A stretch of DNA of 33,820 nucleotides from Deltaproteobacteria bacterium (GTDB lineage Bacteria > Desulfobacterota > Desulfobacteria > Desulfobacterales > Desulfobacteraceae), in NCBI GenBank assembly GCA_027858995.1, contig JAQIBP010000128.1, positions 1-33,820 on the forward strand, given 5' to 3'. The notes below the pieces were generated by a model. The model had not been told where the DNA came from. It did no database searches and saw nothing but the letters and a program-made list of their open reading frames with translations. Position numbers and translations under genes: made by a program. Below, piece after piece: positions 7,381 through 15,476 of this stretch. The number at the start of each line of letters is the position of its first letter. The first letter of the stretch is position 1.

Positions 7381-8142
7381 TTAAAGGTCTCTATATTTAA
7401 TAATGTTTATAAATGTATCGGCATCAAGGCTTGCTCCGCCAACAAGAGCTCCATCAACATCCTTGATACCCATTAACTCTTTTACATTGTCCGGGTTCAC
7501 AGAACCACCATATAATATCCTTGTTTTGTCTGAAAAATCATTTGAAAATAGTTTTTCAAGCAGTGAACGCAGATATTGATGAACTTCATCAACCTGGTCA
7601 ACACTTGCTGTCTTACCTGTGCCAATTGCCCATACAGGTTCATAGGCAAGAACTAAGTTTCCAAGTTCATCAAAACTCAAGCCTTTTAACCCATTTGACA
7701 CCTGTTTGTCAAGTATGGAAAATGTTTTTTCCTCATCTCTATCTGTTTCAGTTTCTCCTATACACAAGACAGGTTTCAGTCCAGATCCCATGGCAGCTCT
7801 GATTTTTTTGTTTACTGACAGATCAGTCTCGCCAAAATATTGTCTTCTTTCTGAATGACCTATGATAACATATTCTGCTCCAGCAGCTTTAATCATCTCT
7901 GCTGAAACTTCACCTGTGAATGCTCCCTGATTTTCAAAATAGAGATTTTGAGACCCCACTTTTATTCTGGAGTCTCTTAAAGTAGTTGAAACAAGAGGCA
8001 AACTCAGATAAGTCGGTGCTATCATAACATCCACATCTGTAACATCCGAACAAAGCTTTGCAAGTTCCATAGCTGTTTCCACAGCTTCAGGACCGGTTTT
8101 ATACATTTTCCAATTACCGGCTATTAAAGGTGTCCTACTCAT
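7381..8142 (-). CDS. tpiA: Triosephosphate isomerase
   Basis: Interconverts dihydroxyacetone phosphate and glyceraldehyde 3-phosphate in glycolysis/gluconeogenesis. 253 residues. Catalytic residues are in place: K12 in GNWKMYK, H96 in IIGHSERRQ and E168 in AYEPVWAIGTGK, with the phosphate-binding YGGSVNPDN near the end. I start it at ATG 8142 because GAAAGGAT lies about six bases upstream and the protein then begins like other isomerases (MSRTPLIAGNWKM); an in-frame ATG at 8175 would add eleven unconserved residues. It lies downstream of gapA and upstream of secG, probably in one transcript. Confidence 0.97.
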   Translation of the reverse strand: MSRTPLIAGNWKMYKTGPEAVETAMELAKLCSDVTDVDVMIAPTYLSLPLVSTTLRDSRIKVGSQNLYFENQGAFTGEVSAEMIKAAGAEYVIIGHSERRQYFGETDLSVNKKIRAAMGSGLKPVLCIGETETDRDEEKTFSILDKQVSNGLKGLSFDELGNLVLAYEPVWAIGTGKTASVDQVDEVHQYLRSLLEKLFSNDFSDKTRILYGGSVNPDNVKELMGIKDVDGALVGGASLDADTFINIIKYRDL

Positions 8143-8202
8143 TTTGTATCCTTTCGAATTTATATTAAAGAACAAGCTAAGCGCTTGGATTCTTTCATGC
8201 TT

Positions 8203-8278
8203 TGGTTTCTGCCCTTCAGGGTATTGTGTGGCAGAAAAATCGGGTCCATCAGCTTCTGCCTTTTAGGGTACATGGCAG
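8203..8278. repeat. Two palindromic repeat units between gapA and tpiA
   Basis: Hairpin A (8206-8237) has perfect 8-bp arms TTTCTGCC/GGCAGAAA. Hairpin B (8256-8278) has arms CTGCC/GGCAG and abuts the gapA stop codon (8279). Both units share the inner sequence TAGGGTA/CAGGGTA, so B looks like a degenerate copy of A. Positions 8203-8226 also match 133-156 with one mismatch. No T-run follows, so mRNA processing or stabilisation after gapA, or a REP-like mobile palindrome, fits better than termination. Confidence 0.6.
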
Positions 8279-9286
8279 TTATAGGGATCTGCCAACCATT
8301 ATTGCAAGATCAATCATTCTATTGGAATATCCAGCCTCATTGTCATACCATGAATAAATTTTAACCATATTGCCGTTGATGACATCTGTGCAGTCTGCAT
8401 CAACGATGGAAGAGAGAGGGTTTGAGTTAAAATCAATGGAAACCAGAGGGATATTACAATATCCTAATATCCCTTTTAGATTTTCTTTTGATGCAAGCTC
8501 AAGGGCATTATTAATATCTTCTTTTACAAGACCTCGTCTTTCAGTTATAACAACAAAATCCACCATGGAGACATTTGGAGTTGGAACCCGAACCGATAGT
8601 CCATTGAGTTTGCCTTTTAGTTCAGGGAGAACAAGAGCTACAGCCTTAGCAGCACCTGTGGTCGTTGGAATCATGGACAAACCTGCTGCTCTTGCCCTTC
8701 TTAAATCTTTATGTGGAAAATCAAGTATGCGCTGATCCCCGGTATAGGCATGAATAGTGGTCATCATTCCTGAAACAATGCCGAAATTATCAAGCAGAAC
8801 CTTGGCAACAGGAGCAAGGCAGTTTGTTGTGCATGATGCATTTGAAATTATATTGTGAGATGAAGGATCATACATATCATCATTAACACCCATGACAATT
8901 GTGATATCAGGATTGCTTGCAGGTGCAGAAATAAGTACTTTTCTTGCTCCCCCTTCAAAATGTTTTGACGCACTCTCATGGTCTCTGAAAAGACCCGTAC
9001 ACTCACACACAATATCCACGTTGGCATTTTTCCAGGGGATTTGACCCGGGTCTTTATATGAAAAGTTTTTTATTGTTTTCCCATCAATATTCAGGCAATC
9101 TTTATCTGCAGTTACAGAACGGTTAAGAAGGCCGTGAACAGAATCATATTCAAGAAGGTGAGCCGTAGTTTTGGTATCAGTCAGGTCATTTATGGCTGTT
9201 ACTTCAATCTCAGGATTATTTAATGCTGTGCGGAAAATCATTCTTCCGATTCTGCCAAATCCGTTAATACCTAATTTAATAGTCAT
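8279..9286 (-). CDS. gapA: Glyceraldehyde-3-phosphate dehydrogenase, type I
   Basis: Oxidises glyceraldehyde 3-phosphate to 1,3-bisphosphoglycerate with NAD(P). 335 residues, the family norm. The N-terminal Rossmann motif is GINGFGRIGR (6-15). The active-site block SNASCTTNCLAP has the nucleophile C152, and the base histidine is in TTIHAYTGDQ. D33/D35 in AINDLTDT suggest NAD preference, but this is not certain. A strong ribosome site (AAAGGAGG) precedes ATG 9286. It lies 23 bases after the EIIA(Man) gene and is followed by tpiA across a spacer with palindromic repeats. No phosphoglycerate kinase gene lies between gapA and tpiA. Confidence 0.97.
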   Translation of the reverse strand: MTIKLGINGFGRIGRMIFRTALNNPEIEVTAINDLTDTKTTAHLLEYDSVHGLLNRSVTADKDCLNIDGKTIKNFSYKDPGQIPWKNANVDIVCECTGLFRDHESASKHFEGGARKVLISAPASNPDITIVMGVNDDMYDPSSHNIISNASCTTNCLAPVAKVLLDNFGIVSGMMTTIHAYTGDQRILDFPHKDLRRARAAGLSMIPTTTGAAKAVALVLPELKGKLNGLSVRVPTPNVSMVDFVVITERRGLVKEDINNALELASKENLKGILGYCNIPLVSIDFNSNPLSSIVDADCTDVINGNMVKIYSWYDNEAGYSNRMIDLAIMVGRSL

Positions 9287-9309
9287 TGATTGCCTCCTTT
9301 TTTAAAAAA

Positions 9310-9723
9310 TTATGCTCTTTTTGCTCCTTTTAAAATTCCACTGGCAAGGGATATGCTTCTTTTCCCATTTTCAATAAGAGATGAAGTCAAGGTGGCCATA
9401 TCCATTTTTTTTCTCGAGTTAATGGCTTTTAAAAGTATGGGAAGATTTACACCAGAGATCACTTCAACTTTGCCTTCTTCTAAGAAAGAGTAGCTTAGAT
9501 TGGAAGGAGTTCCTCCAAACATATCTGTTAATATGAGAATTCCTTTATCAGTTTTTACTTTTGCGATTCCTTTTTTTATTTTTTTTCTTAAACTGTCTGG
9601 ATTCTCCAGGATGTTAATTGAAACAAAACCAATGTTCTCCTGGCTTCCTTCGAGGATAAGTTCTGCGGTTTCAATTAAAGCATTTCCAAGGTTTGCGTGT
9701 GTTACTAAAAGTATTCCTGTCAT
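9310..9723 (-). CDS. PTS EIIA component, mannose/fructose (Man) family
   Basis: Predicted cytoplasmic phosphocarrier of 137 residues. The phosphorylated histidine is H9 in MTGILLVTHANLGNALI, and the family signature DMFGGTPSN is around residues 68-76. No EIIB, EIIC or EIID genes are near, so it is probably regulatory rather than part of a sugar transporter; this is inferred. The start overlaps the rapZ stop by four bases (ATGA), and it closes the rpoN-hpf-ptsN-rapZ run seen in many former deltaproteobacteria. Confidence 0.9.
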   Translation of the reverse strand: MTGILLVTHANLGNALIETAELILEGSQENIGFVSINILENPDSLRKKIKKGIAKVKTDKGILILTDMFGGTPSNLSYSFLEEGKVEVISGVNLPILLKAINSRKKMDMATLTSSLIENGKRSISLASGILKGAKRA

Positions 9724-10595
9724 GTCTGTTTTGTTTCCCGGTCAATATCCCTGTGGATGAGACCAGGGTTGAGTCCTTTTTTGTTAAGATGTTCAAAGAT
9801 ATTCCTTGCAATGGCTACGCTCCTGTGTCTGCCACCGGTACAGCCTATTGCAAATGTCAGGTAAGCCTTATTTTCCCTTTTATATAAAGGGATTAAATAA
9901 TCAAGAAGGTTTAAATATTTTTCAAGGAAACTTTTTGTTTCCCTGTTGGATAGTACAAATTGTTTAACAGCTTGTGATTCACCATCAAGAGTTCTAAGTT
10001 CCGGTACAAAATAGGGGTTTGCCAGAAATCTCATATCCATGACAAGATCAGCATCATTTGGAATGCCATATTTAAATCCAAAGGAGACGATATTTATTCT
10101 TGTCAGGCTGTATGATTCCCCCTTGCTATGAATCAGGCTTAGAATTTTGGATTTTAGTTCATGTACATTATAGTTGCTTGTATCAATATTGTGGTGTGCT
10201 GTCTGCTTCATGGGGTGCATTATGTTTTTTTCAAATTTGATACTGTCCAGAAGACTTCTTTGACTCGTAACAGGATGCTGCCGCCTGGTCTGACTGAATC
10301 TTTTCAGCAGGGTATTAATATCTGCTTCAAGAAATATTATTTCTATGGGTATTCCCATGGCCTCAATTGAACATATGCCGGTTGGATAATCTGTGATAAA
10401 GTTTTTACTTCTCATATCCATAACAAAGGCAAGTCCCTTGATGCCCGGATTCTCCTGTAAAGGCAGCTCCAGGAATTTTGGTAAAAGCTCCAAGGGCATA
10501 TTATCCACACAATAATATGAAGCATCTTCAAATGCCTGGATAGCAGTGGTTTTTCCAGATCCGGAAAGACCGGTTATGATATAAACTTTTTGCAT
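9720..10595 (-). CDS. rapZ: RNase adapter protein RapZ (YvcJ family nucleotide-binding protein)
   Basis: P-loop protein of 291 residues. Walker A GLSGSGKT is at 9-16. The C-terminal domain carries GCTGGRHRSVAIA, the metabolite-binding signature of RapZ. In Escherichia coli RapZ guides RNase E to the small RNA GlmZ and so controls glucosamine-6-phosphate synthesis; whether a GlmZ-like RNA exists here is unknown. Position between ptsN and a PTS EIIA is the conserved neighbourhood. Its stop overlaps the next start (ATGA), so the two are probably translated together. Confidence 0.93.
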   Translation of the reverse strand: MQKVYIITGLSGSGKTTAIQAFEDASYYCVDNMPLELLPKFLELPLQENPGIKGLAFVMDMRSKNFITDYPTGICSIEAMGIPIEIIFLEADINTLLKRFSQTRRQHPVTSQRSLLDSIKFEKNIMHPMKQTAHHNIDTSNYNVHELKSKILSLIHSKGESYSLTRINIVSFGFKYGIPNDADLVMDMRFLANPYFVPELRTLDGESQAVKQFVLSNRETKSFLEKYLNLLDYLIPLYKRENKAYLTFAIGCTGGRHRSVAIARNIFEHLNKKGLNPGLIHRDIDRETKQT

Positions 10596-10619
10596 ATTAT
10601 ATTAAACTTTTTTTTTATA

Positions 10620-10654
10620 AACTAACAACTCAATTCTCAATTCTTAAAACTCTT
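10620..10654. repeat. Heptanucleotide tandem repeat, locus 3 (ptsN-rapZ spacer)
   Basis: Five in-phase degenerate 7-base units occupy most of the 48-base spacer and run into the ptsN stop region. Examples are AACTCAA (10627-10633) and TTCTCAA (10634-10640). The shared core CTCAA or CTTAA matches units in other spacers of the window. Confidence 0.55.
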
Positions 10655-11102
10655 CATCCTTCTCCATGATAATTTCATAAATATCATCTACAGATTGGGC
10701 AGACAGCAGCCCCTTTTTAAATTCATCTGTTTTTAACAGTTTGGAGATTTGAGCGAGAACCTTAAGATGTCCCCCTGTAGAATTTTCCGAAGTCAGCAGC
10801 ACAAAGAAAATGTGGACTGGTCTGTTATCAAGGGATTCATATTCAATTCCTTTTTTGCTCAGCCCAAACCCGATAATAATAGATTCCGTAAGATCTAATT
10901 TTCCATGGGGAATAGCAATCCCGCCGCCAATACCTGTACTGCCGAGTTGTTCTCTTTCCAGGAGAATTCTTGTTATTGTTTTTGCAGATGTTTTAGTGGT
11001 TTTTGAAATTGTTAATGCAAGTTCATCAATAACACCTTTTTTGTCTTTGGCTTTAAGATCTGCAATAATCGAGTCTTTTTGTAAAAACTGGCTGATTTTC
11101 AT
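10644..11102 (-). CDS. ptsN: Nitrogen-regulatory PTS EIIA (PtsN)
   Basis: Regulatory phosphocarrier of 152 residues. The phospho-histidine is H66 in GIGGGIAIPHGKL, the typical EIIA(Ntr/Fru) context, and HIFFVLLTSENSTGGHLK is the conserved second block. In other bacteria PtsN modulates potassium transport, nitrogen or envelope functions through EI(Ntr)/NPr; neither partner is in this window. It follows hpf by 9 bases. Its last codons run into a heptanucleotide repeat tract. Confidence 0.94.
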   Translation of the reverse strand: MKISQFLQKDSIIADLKAKDKKGVIDELALTISKTTKTSAKTITRILLEREQLGSTGIGGGIAIPHGKLDLTESIIIGFGLSKKGIEYESLDNRPVHIFFVLLTSENSTGGHLKVLAQISKLLKTDEFKKGLLSAQSVDDIYEIIMEKDEEF

Positions 11103-11111
11103 TTAACTTTA

Positions 11112-11654
11112 TTATCCTCTGGGCTGAATTAATCCAAGCTTTCCACTGTTGTGTTTATATAAAACATTGAGTTGTTCGGTTCTTGCATTGTTGAAAACAA
11201 AAAACGATTGTCTGCCTGAATCCAATTCAATTAACGCATCTTCAATGTCCATGGGTTTATAATCAATTGTCTCTATTATTATCTGATCCAGCATAGGATT
11301 GTCTGAAATATCTTCTGAAAATTGTGATTCCACCGGTTTATTTTTAATACTCTGTTTGTTGCCGGACATATGTCGTTTGATCTTCTCTTTATGTTTTTTA
11401 ATTTGGATACTTACTTTATCCATAAGAGCATCAATGGATGAATACATACTTTCAGAGTTTTCTCTGGCATGAATTTTCAATCTGTCACAGGTAAGTGTTA
11501 TTTCAGCAATATGTCTGATTTTCTCAATGGATAAAACAACATAAGCTTCGCCGGGGCTGTCTAACATTTTATCAAATTTGGCCAGTTTTTTATAAACATA
11601 GGATTTTAAGGAATCTGAGGAGTCAATTTTTTTAAAAGTAATAGTTGTCTGCAT
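11112..11654 (-). CDS. hpf: Ribosome hibernation promoting factor, long form
   Basis: 180 residues with two parts. The N-terminal S30AE domain (about 1-100) contains DSSDSLKSYVYKKLAKFDKM. The short C-terminal domain (about 125-178) has the conserved IETIDYKPMDIEDALIELD and FFVFNNARTEQLNVLY. The long form dimerises 70S ribosomes into 100S particles in stationary phase. It lies 11 bases after rpoN, the usual place for this gene, consistent with co-expression with sigma-54. Confidence 0.95.
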   Translation of the reverse strand: MQTTITFKKIDSSDSLKSYVYKKLAKFDKMLDSPGEAYVVLSIEKIRHIAEITLTCDRLKIHARENSESMYSSIDALMDKVSIQIKKHKEKIKRHMSGNKQSIKNKPVESQFSEDISDNPMLDQIIIETIDYKPMDIEDALIELDSGRQSFFVFNNARTEQLNVLYKHNSGKLGLIQPRG

Positions 11655-11665
11655 AAAAATTCTCC

Positions 11666-13108
11666 TTAAAGTTGTTTGCGTTTGTTGGAAGGCAATATAT
11701 TAAGCACCTTTCTGTATTTAGCAACAGTTCTTCTTGCAATATTAATATTGGCTTTTTGAAGAATAGCTGCTATTTTGTCATCACTAAAAGGCTGAGTATG
11801 GTCTTCATTTTCTATTAATAGTTTAATCCTGTCCTTTACGCTGGCTGATGCCATGGCCTGACCACCGGTTCGCTTAATGGAAGAGTTAAAAAAATATTTT
11901 AACTCAAAAAGTCCCTGGGGTGTGTAGGTATATTTATTGGTTGTTACACGGCTGATTGTGGATTCATGCATTTCGATATCTTCTGCAATGTCTTTTAAAA
12001 TCAGAGGTCTTAAATATGCAATGCCTTTTTCAAAAAATTCTTTTTGAAATTTCAGAATACTCTCCATCACAAGATATATTGTTTTCTGGCGCTGGTGGAT
12101 ACTTTTAATAAGCCAGGAGGCAGACTGCATTTTTTCATTCAGGTAATTTTTTGTCTCTTTTGATATTTTGCGGCCATTGGAAATAGTATCTTTATAAAAT
12201 CTGTTGATTTTCAGTCTTGGCAGCCCGTTATCATTCATGACAATTTTAAAATCATCCCCATGCTTGTAAACATAGATATCTGGTGTAATATAGGCTGCCT
12301 CTCCAGTTGAAAATCTGCGACCGGGTTTTGGCTCGAGATATTGAATAATTTTAACTGCTGTTCTTACATCATCAGTAGAAATTTTTAATTTTTTTGCAAT
12401 TTTTTTGGTGTTTCTGTTTTCAAGGTTTTTTAGATGATTTTTTATTATTTCAATAATAATAACATTGTCAATGCCAAGCTGATGAACCTGGATAAGCAGA
12501 GTTTCACAAAGATTCCGGCCACAGACACCCGGCGGGTCAAAAGTTTGAAGTACTGACAGCACTTTCTCCACATTTTCAACATCACAACTGAAATTTTGGG
12601 CAATCTCTTCAACACTGATGCAAAGGTAACCGTCTTTGTTTAGATTACCGATAATCATATGGCCGATTTTCTCTTCACCTTTCTCCAATCCCGAGAGCAT
12701 CAACTGCCATTGAAGGTGGTCTTTCAAGGTTTTTTTATCAGAAGTAAAGGCTTCATAATTAGGTGCTTCCCTGTTTTCTGATTCCGTGTATACTCTTCCT
12801 GTTGAATTATATTCATTAATATAGTTTTCCCAGTCAGTATCTGTTCTTACATTGTCTTCAATGGTGACTTCTTTTTCAGGTGTCTCTTTCTCTTTTGCAG
12901 CACTATCCTTCTCTTTGGCTGTAATTTTATTATCAGATAATTCATGAGTGCCTGTTTCTTCAAGGGCCGGGTTTTGTTCCATCTCCTCTTGAATCATTTC
13001 AGCAAGTTCAATGCGGGAGAGCTGGAGCAGCTTAATTGCCTGCTGAAGCTGAGGAGTCATGACAAGCTGCTGCGTTAATATCAGGTTTTGATGTAATCCA
13101 AGTTCCAT
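11666..13108 (-). CDS. rpoN: RNA polymerase sigma-54 factor
   Basis: 480 residues, normal RpoN length. Region I at the N-terminus is glutamine/leucine-rich (LILTQQLVMTPQLQQAIKLL, activator interaction). An acidic linker lies around 50-110, then the core-binding and helix-turn-helix parts (ILKDIAEDIEMHESTISRVT). The C-terminal RpoN box ARRTVAKYRK is at about 458-467 and reads the -24 promoter element. It starts one base after the lptB stop, so the two are probably coupled. Its product would serve the sigma-54-like promoters proposed at 23506-23615. Confidence 0.97.
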   Translation of the reverse strand: MELGLHQNLILTQQLVMTPQLQQAIKLLQLSRIELAEMIQEEMEQNPALEETGTHELSDNKITAKEKDSAAKEKETPEKEVTIEDNVRTDTDWENYINEYNSTGRVYTESENREAPNYEAFTSDKKTLKDHLQWQLMLSGLEKGEEKIGHMIIGNLNKDGYLCISVEEIAQNFSCDVENVEKVLSVLQTFDPPGVCGRNLCETLLIQVHQLGIDNVIIIEIIKNHLKNLENRNTKKIAKKLKISTDDVRTAVKIIQYLEPKPGRRFSTGEAAYITPDIYVYKHGDDFKIVMNDNGLPRLKINRFYKDTISNGRKISKETKNYLNEKMQSASWLIKSIHQRQKTIYLVMESILKFQKEFFEKGIAYLRPLILKDIAEDIEMHESTISRVTTNKYTYTPQGLFELKYFFNSSIKRTGGQAMASASVKDRIKLLIENEDHTQPFSDDKIAAILQKANINIARRTVAKYRKVLNILPSNKRKQL

Positions 13109-13109
13109 A

Positions 13110-13832
13110 TTATAATTTGAAATTTTCTCCGAGATAGATTTTTCTGGCTATTTTACTTGAAATAATTTTATCAGGATTACCTGATTCAATAACTTTTCCC
13201 TGGCTCATGATATAAGCATTATCACAGACTCCAAGGGTTTCCCTTACATTATGATCTGATATTAAAACGCCTATTGACTTTTTAGTCAACTGATAAATTA
13301 TCTTTTGAATATCAATAACCGCCAGAGGATCAATGCCTGCAAAGGGTTCATCAAGAAGAATAAAGAGAGGATCTATTGCAAGGACTCTTGAAATCTCAAG
13401 CCTCCTTCTCTCTCCTCCGGAAAGAGAGCTTGCTTTCTGATTTGCAAGTTTGTTTATTCCCAGCTCTTTCATGAGACCCATGGCTTTTTGTTCAATATTA
13501 AATCCATTTTTTGGTAATACTTCAAGTATGGCTGTAATATTCTGTTTTACAGTCAGCTTTCTAAAAATAGATGATTCCTGGGGAAGATAACCAATCCCTT
13601 TTCTTGCCCTTATATACATGGGATATTGAGTGATATCTTCCTTATCTATATAAACCGTACCTTCATCAGGTTTAATCAGGCCAACTGCCATATAAAATGT
13701 TGTTGTCTTCCCGGCCCCATTGGGCCCGAGAAGGCCTGTGACATGGCCTTGTTTTACTATGAGGTTTACATCATCTACAACCTTTTTATTGTCATAGATT
13801 TTTACAAGATTTCTAATTTCAAGCTGTTTCAT
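13110..13832 (-). CDS. lptB: LPS export ABC transporter ATP-binding protein LptB
   Basis: Cytoplasmic ATPase of the LptB2FGC complex that extracts lipopolysaccharide from the inner membrane. 240 residues. Walker A GPNGAGKT is at 36-43, the Q-loop at YLPQESSIF, the ABC signature LSGGE at 137-141 and Walker B FILLDE at 157-162. The H-loop is in SDHNVRETL. Preceded by lptA with a TAATG overlap and followed by rpoN. Confidence 0.97.
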   Translation of the reverse strand: MKQLEIRNLVKIYDNKKVVDDVNLIVKQGHVTGLLGPNGAGKTTTFYMAVGLIKPDEGTVYIDKEDITQYPMYIRARKGIGYLPQESSIFRKLTVKQNITAILEVLPKNGFNIEQKAMGLMKELGINKLANQKASSLSGGERRRLEISRVLAIDPLFILLDEPFAGIDPLAVIDIQKIIYQLTKKSIGVLISDHNVRETLGVCDNAYIMSQGKVIESGNPDKIISSKIARKIYLGENFKL

Positions 13833-14422
13833 TATTTTTTTTCCGGGACAGTATCTTTTGTGATATTATCTTCAGGATTAAAAAGCGCTTCAACTCTTTT
13901 TTCTCCGTCACTCTCCACAATTACCTTGTCCTCTTTTCTAAAAAGAGTAATTTTGGTTCCAGTTACAAAACTTGAACCTGTTATTAATTTTGGAGATTTA
14001 CCTGTGAGAATCAATATCTCATCTTTTGTGGTATAAACTGCTTTATCTGCAAAGGCTTTTCGCTCTTTAGAGATATATCTGACATTACCCGTTGAAATAA
14101 TTTTTTTGACACTGCTTTGGGGAGCCGACTCTTTCTCTTTTTTATTATCATTAAAATAAATTTGTATGGAATCTGCAAAAAGTGTTGAATCCTCCATAAC
14201 AGCTTTAACATTCCCTGAAAATTCAACCATGGATGATTTTTCTTGTGCAGTCATTTTGTCAGACACAACATGAATGGGTTTCTGGCTTTTCTCCTTTGAT
14301 GTCTCAGTTAGACCTAAGTTTGATATTAAAAAAAGTGCAAAGCATGCAAGAGTAAGCAAAAACAGATATTTTTGTATTAATTTACAGAATATTGAAATTT
14401 TCACTGAACCTTCCTTTAACAT
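13832..14422 (-). CDS. lptA: LPS transport periplasmic protein LptA
   Basis: Periplasmic bridge protein carrying lipopolysaccharide between LptC and LptD. 196 residues from the longest start. A signal peptide is visible (KYLFLLTLACFALFLIS), then an OstA-like beta-jellyroll with PIHVVSDKMTAQEKSSMVEF and repeated FADSIQIYF/ADKAVYTT strands. A GTG at 14404 (codon 7) has AAGGAAGG placed correctly upstream and is a likely true start; the ATG at 14422 lacks good spacing. It overlaps the end of lptC, as expected in a tight operon. Confidence in the fold is good although this family is poorly conserved in sequence. Confidence 0.88.
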   Translation of the reverse strand: MLKEGSVKISIFCKLIQKYLFLLTLACFALFLISNLGLTETSKEKSQKPIHVVSDKMTAQEKSSMVEFSGNVKAVMEDSTLFADSIQIYFNDNKKEKESAPQSSVKKIISTGNVRYISKERKAFADKAVYTTKDEILILTGKSPKLITGSSFVTGTKITLFRKEDKVIVESDGEKRVEALFNPEDNITKDTVPEKK

Positions 14423-14960
14423 GCCCTTCTAAAACAGTGTACCTGTCATTTAATTTTGTTGTCATTGAATCCGCTTCAATGACAGAACCTTTTTTTGTAA
14501 GTTTAACGTGAGTATCAGAATATATTATATGTTTTTTTTTATTATAATGCAACTTGTCAGTTTTAAGGGTTGAATTTTCATAGCTTACAACCACACTGTC
14601 TGAAAATGTCATATCATGGGTTTTTGTGTTGAGAAAGCCTTTTTCAGCTTTCAGGTGAATTTTCTTTGCCTCTTTGGTATAAAAAGTGATGGTGACATCC
14701 TCGAGTTCTGCCTTGTTTTTATTTTTTAAAAGAGTTGCAGATGCAGCTTTGAGCTCCCACTCTTTTATACCATTTTTTTTTGATATCTGTTGTAAAACAT
14801 TTAATTTCAGTGCTGCTTTAGTATCTATCTTAATATTTTTGATTTTTACAGGTTTGGACAGCAGTCTGTCAAAATAAACAAAACCGCTGATAACTATTAC
14901 CATCAATATAAGCAACCCTATTAAAGGATATGTCAGCTTGTGTTTTAAAGGTTTTGTCAT
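14382..14960 (-). CDS. lptC: LPS export system protein LptC
   Basis: 192 residues with a single N-terminal membrane helix (about 11-30, LIGLLILMVIVISGFVYF) and a periplasmic LptC-like domain. Repeated strands such as IKEWELKAASATL, LKAEKGFLNTKTHDM and HIIYSDTHVKLTKKGSVIEA are typical. It anchors the Lpt bridge to the inner membrane. The ATG overlaps the kdsC stop (ATGA), and its 3' end overlaps lptA by about 41 bases (23 if lptA starts at GTG 14404). Confidence 0.88.
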   Translation of the reverse strand: MTKPLKHKLTYPLIGLLILMVIVISGFVYFDRLLSKPVKIKNIKIDTKAALKLNVLQQISKKNGIKEWELKAASATLLKNKNKAELEDVTITFYTKEAKKIHLKAEKGFLNTKTHDMTFSDSVVVSYENSTLKTDKLHYNKKKHIIYSDTHVKLTKKGSVIEADSMTTKLNDRYTVLEGHVKGRFSENFNIL

Positions 14961-15472
14961 GACAGGTATTTATTAAGGATATCGCTCCACAAACCTTTTG
15001 CTTTTAATATACTTTCACAAACTTCTCTTACAGCTCCATGGCCGCCTTTTAAATTTGTGATAATATCACAATGTCTCTTTACATCATCACAACCATCTGC
15101 AACACAAAAAGAGACACCAACCTGTTTCATGACAGGCAGATCAATGAGATCATCTCCCACAAAAACCATGTTTTCAGGATTAATGCCGGTTTGTGATATT
15201 ATTGATCCAAGGACCTTTGATTTGTTTTCTACCCCGGCAAACAACAGAGAGATACCAAGCTTTTGACACCTGTGTTCCAAAGCTTGTGAGCTTAAGCCTG
15301 TTATAATACCTACTTTAACGCCCGCCTCCATTAAAAGTTTTATTCCAAGACCATCTTTTGCATTAAATTTTTTTATCTGTTCTCCTGAGTCTGAGTAAAT
15401 AATGCCTGCATCTGTCAGAACTCCATCCACATCAAGAAGCAGAAGTTCAATATTGGCAAGTTTCTCTTTCAT
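14957..15472 (-). CDS. kdsC: 3-deoxy-D-manno-octulosonate 8-phosphate phosphatase KdsC
   Basis: HAD-superfamily phosphatase of 171 residues that dephosphorylates Kdo-8-phosphate. Motif I is DVDGVLTDA with catalytic D14 and D16; motif II is in GIITGLSS; motif IV is VFVGDDLIDLPVM. C0-type small HAD proteins of this length are typical KdsC tetramers. I start at ATG 15472, four bases past the kdsA stop; a GTG at 15487 would overlap kdsA and add five residues. It lies between kdsA and lptC as in many Gram-negative genomes. Confidence 0.93.
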   Translation of the reverse strand: MKEKLANIELLLLDVDGVLTDAGIIYSDSGEQIKKFNAKDGLGIKLLMEAGVKVGIITGLSSQALEHRCQKLGISLLFAGVENKSKVLGSIISQTGINPENMVFVGDDLIDLPVMKQVGVSFCVADGCDDVKRHCDIITNLKGGHGAVREVCESILKAKGLWSDILNKYLS

Positions 15473-15476
15473 GAAG

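Noticed and set aside
8370-8735. 121-codon plus-strand frame inside gapA
   Set aside because: It is antisense to a clearly real, conserved gene and resembles no protein family.
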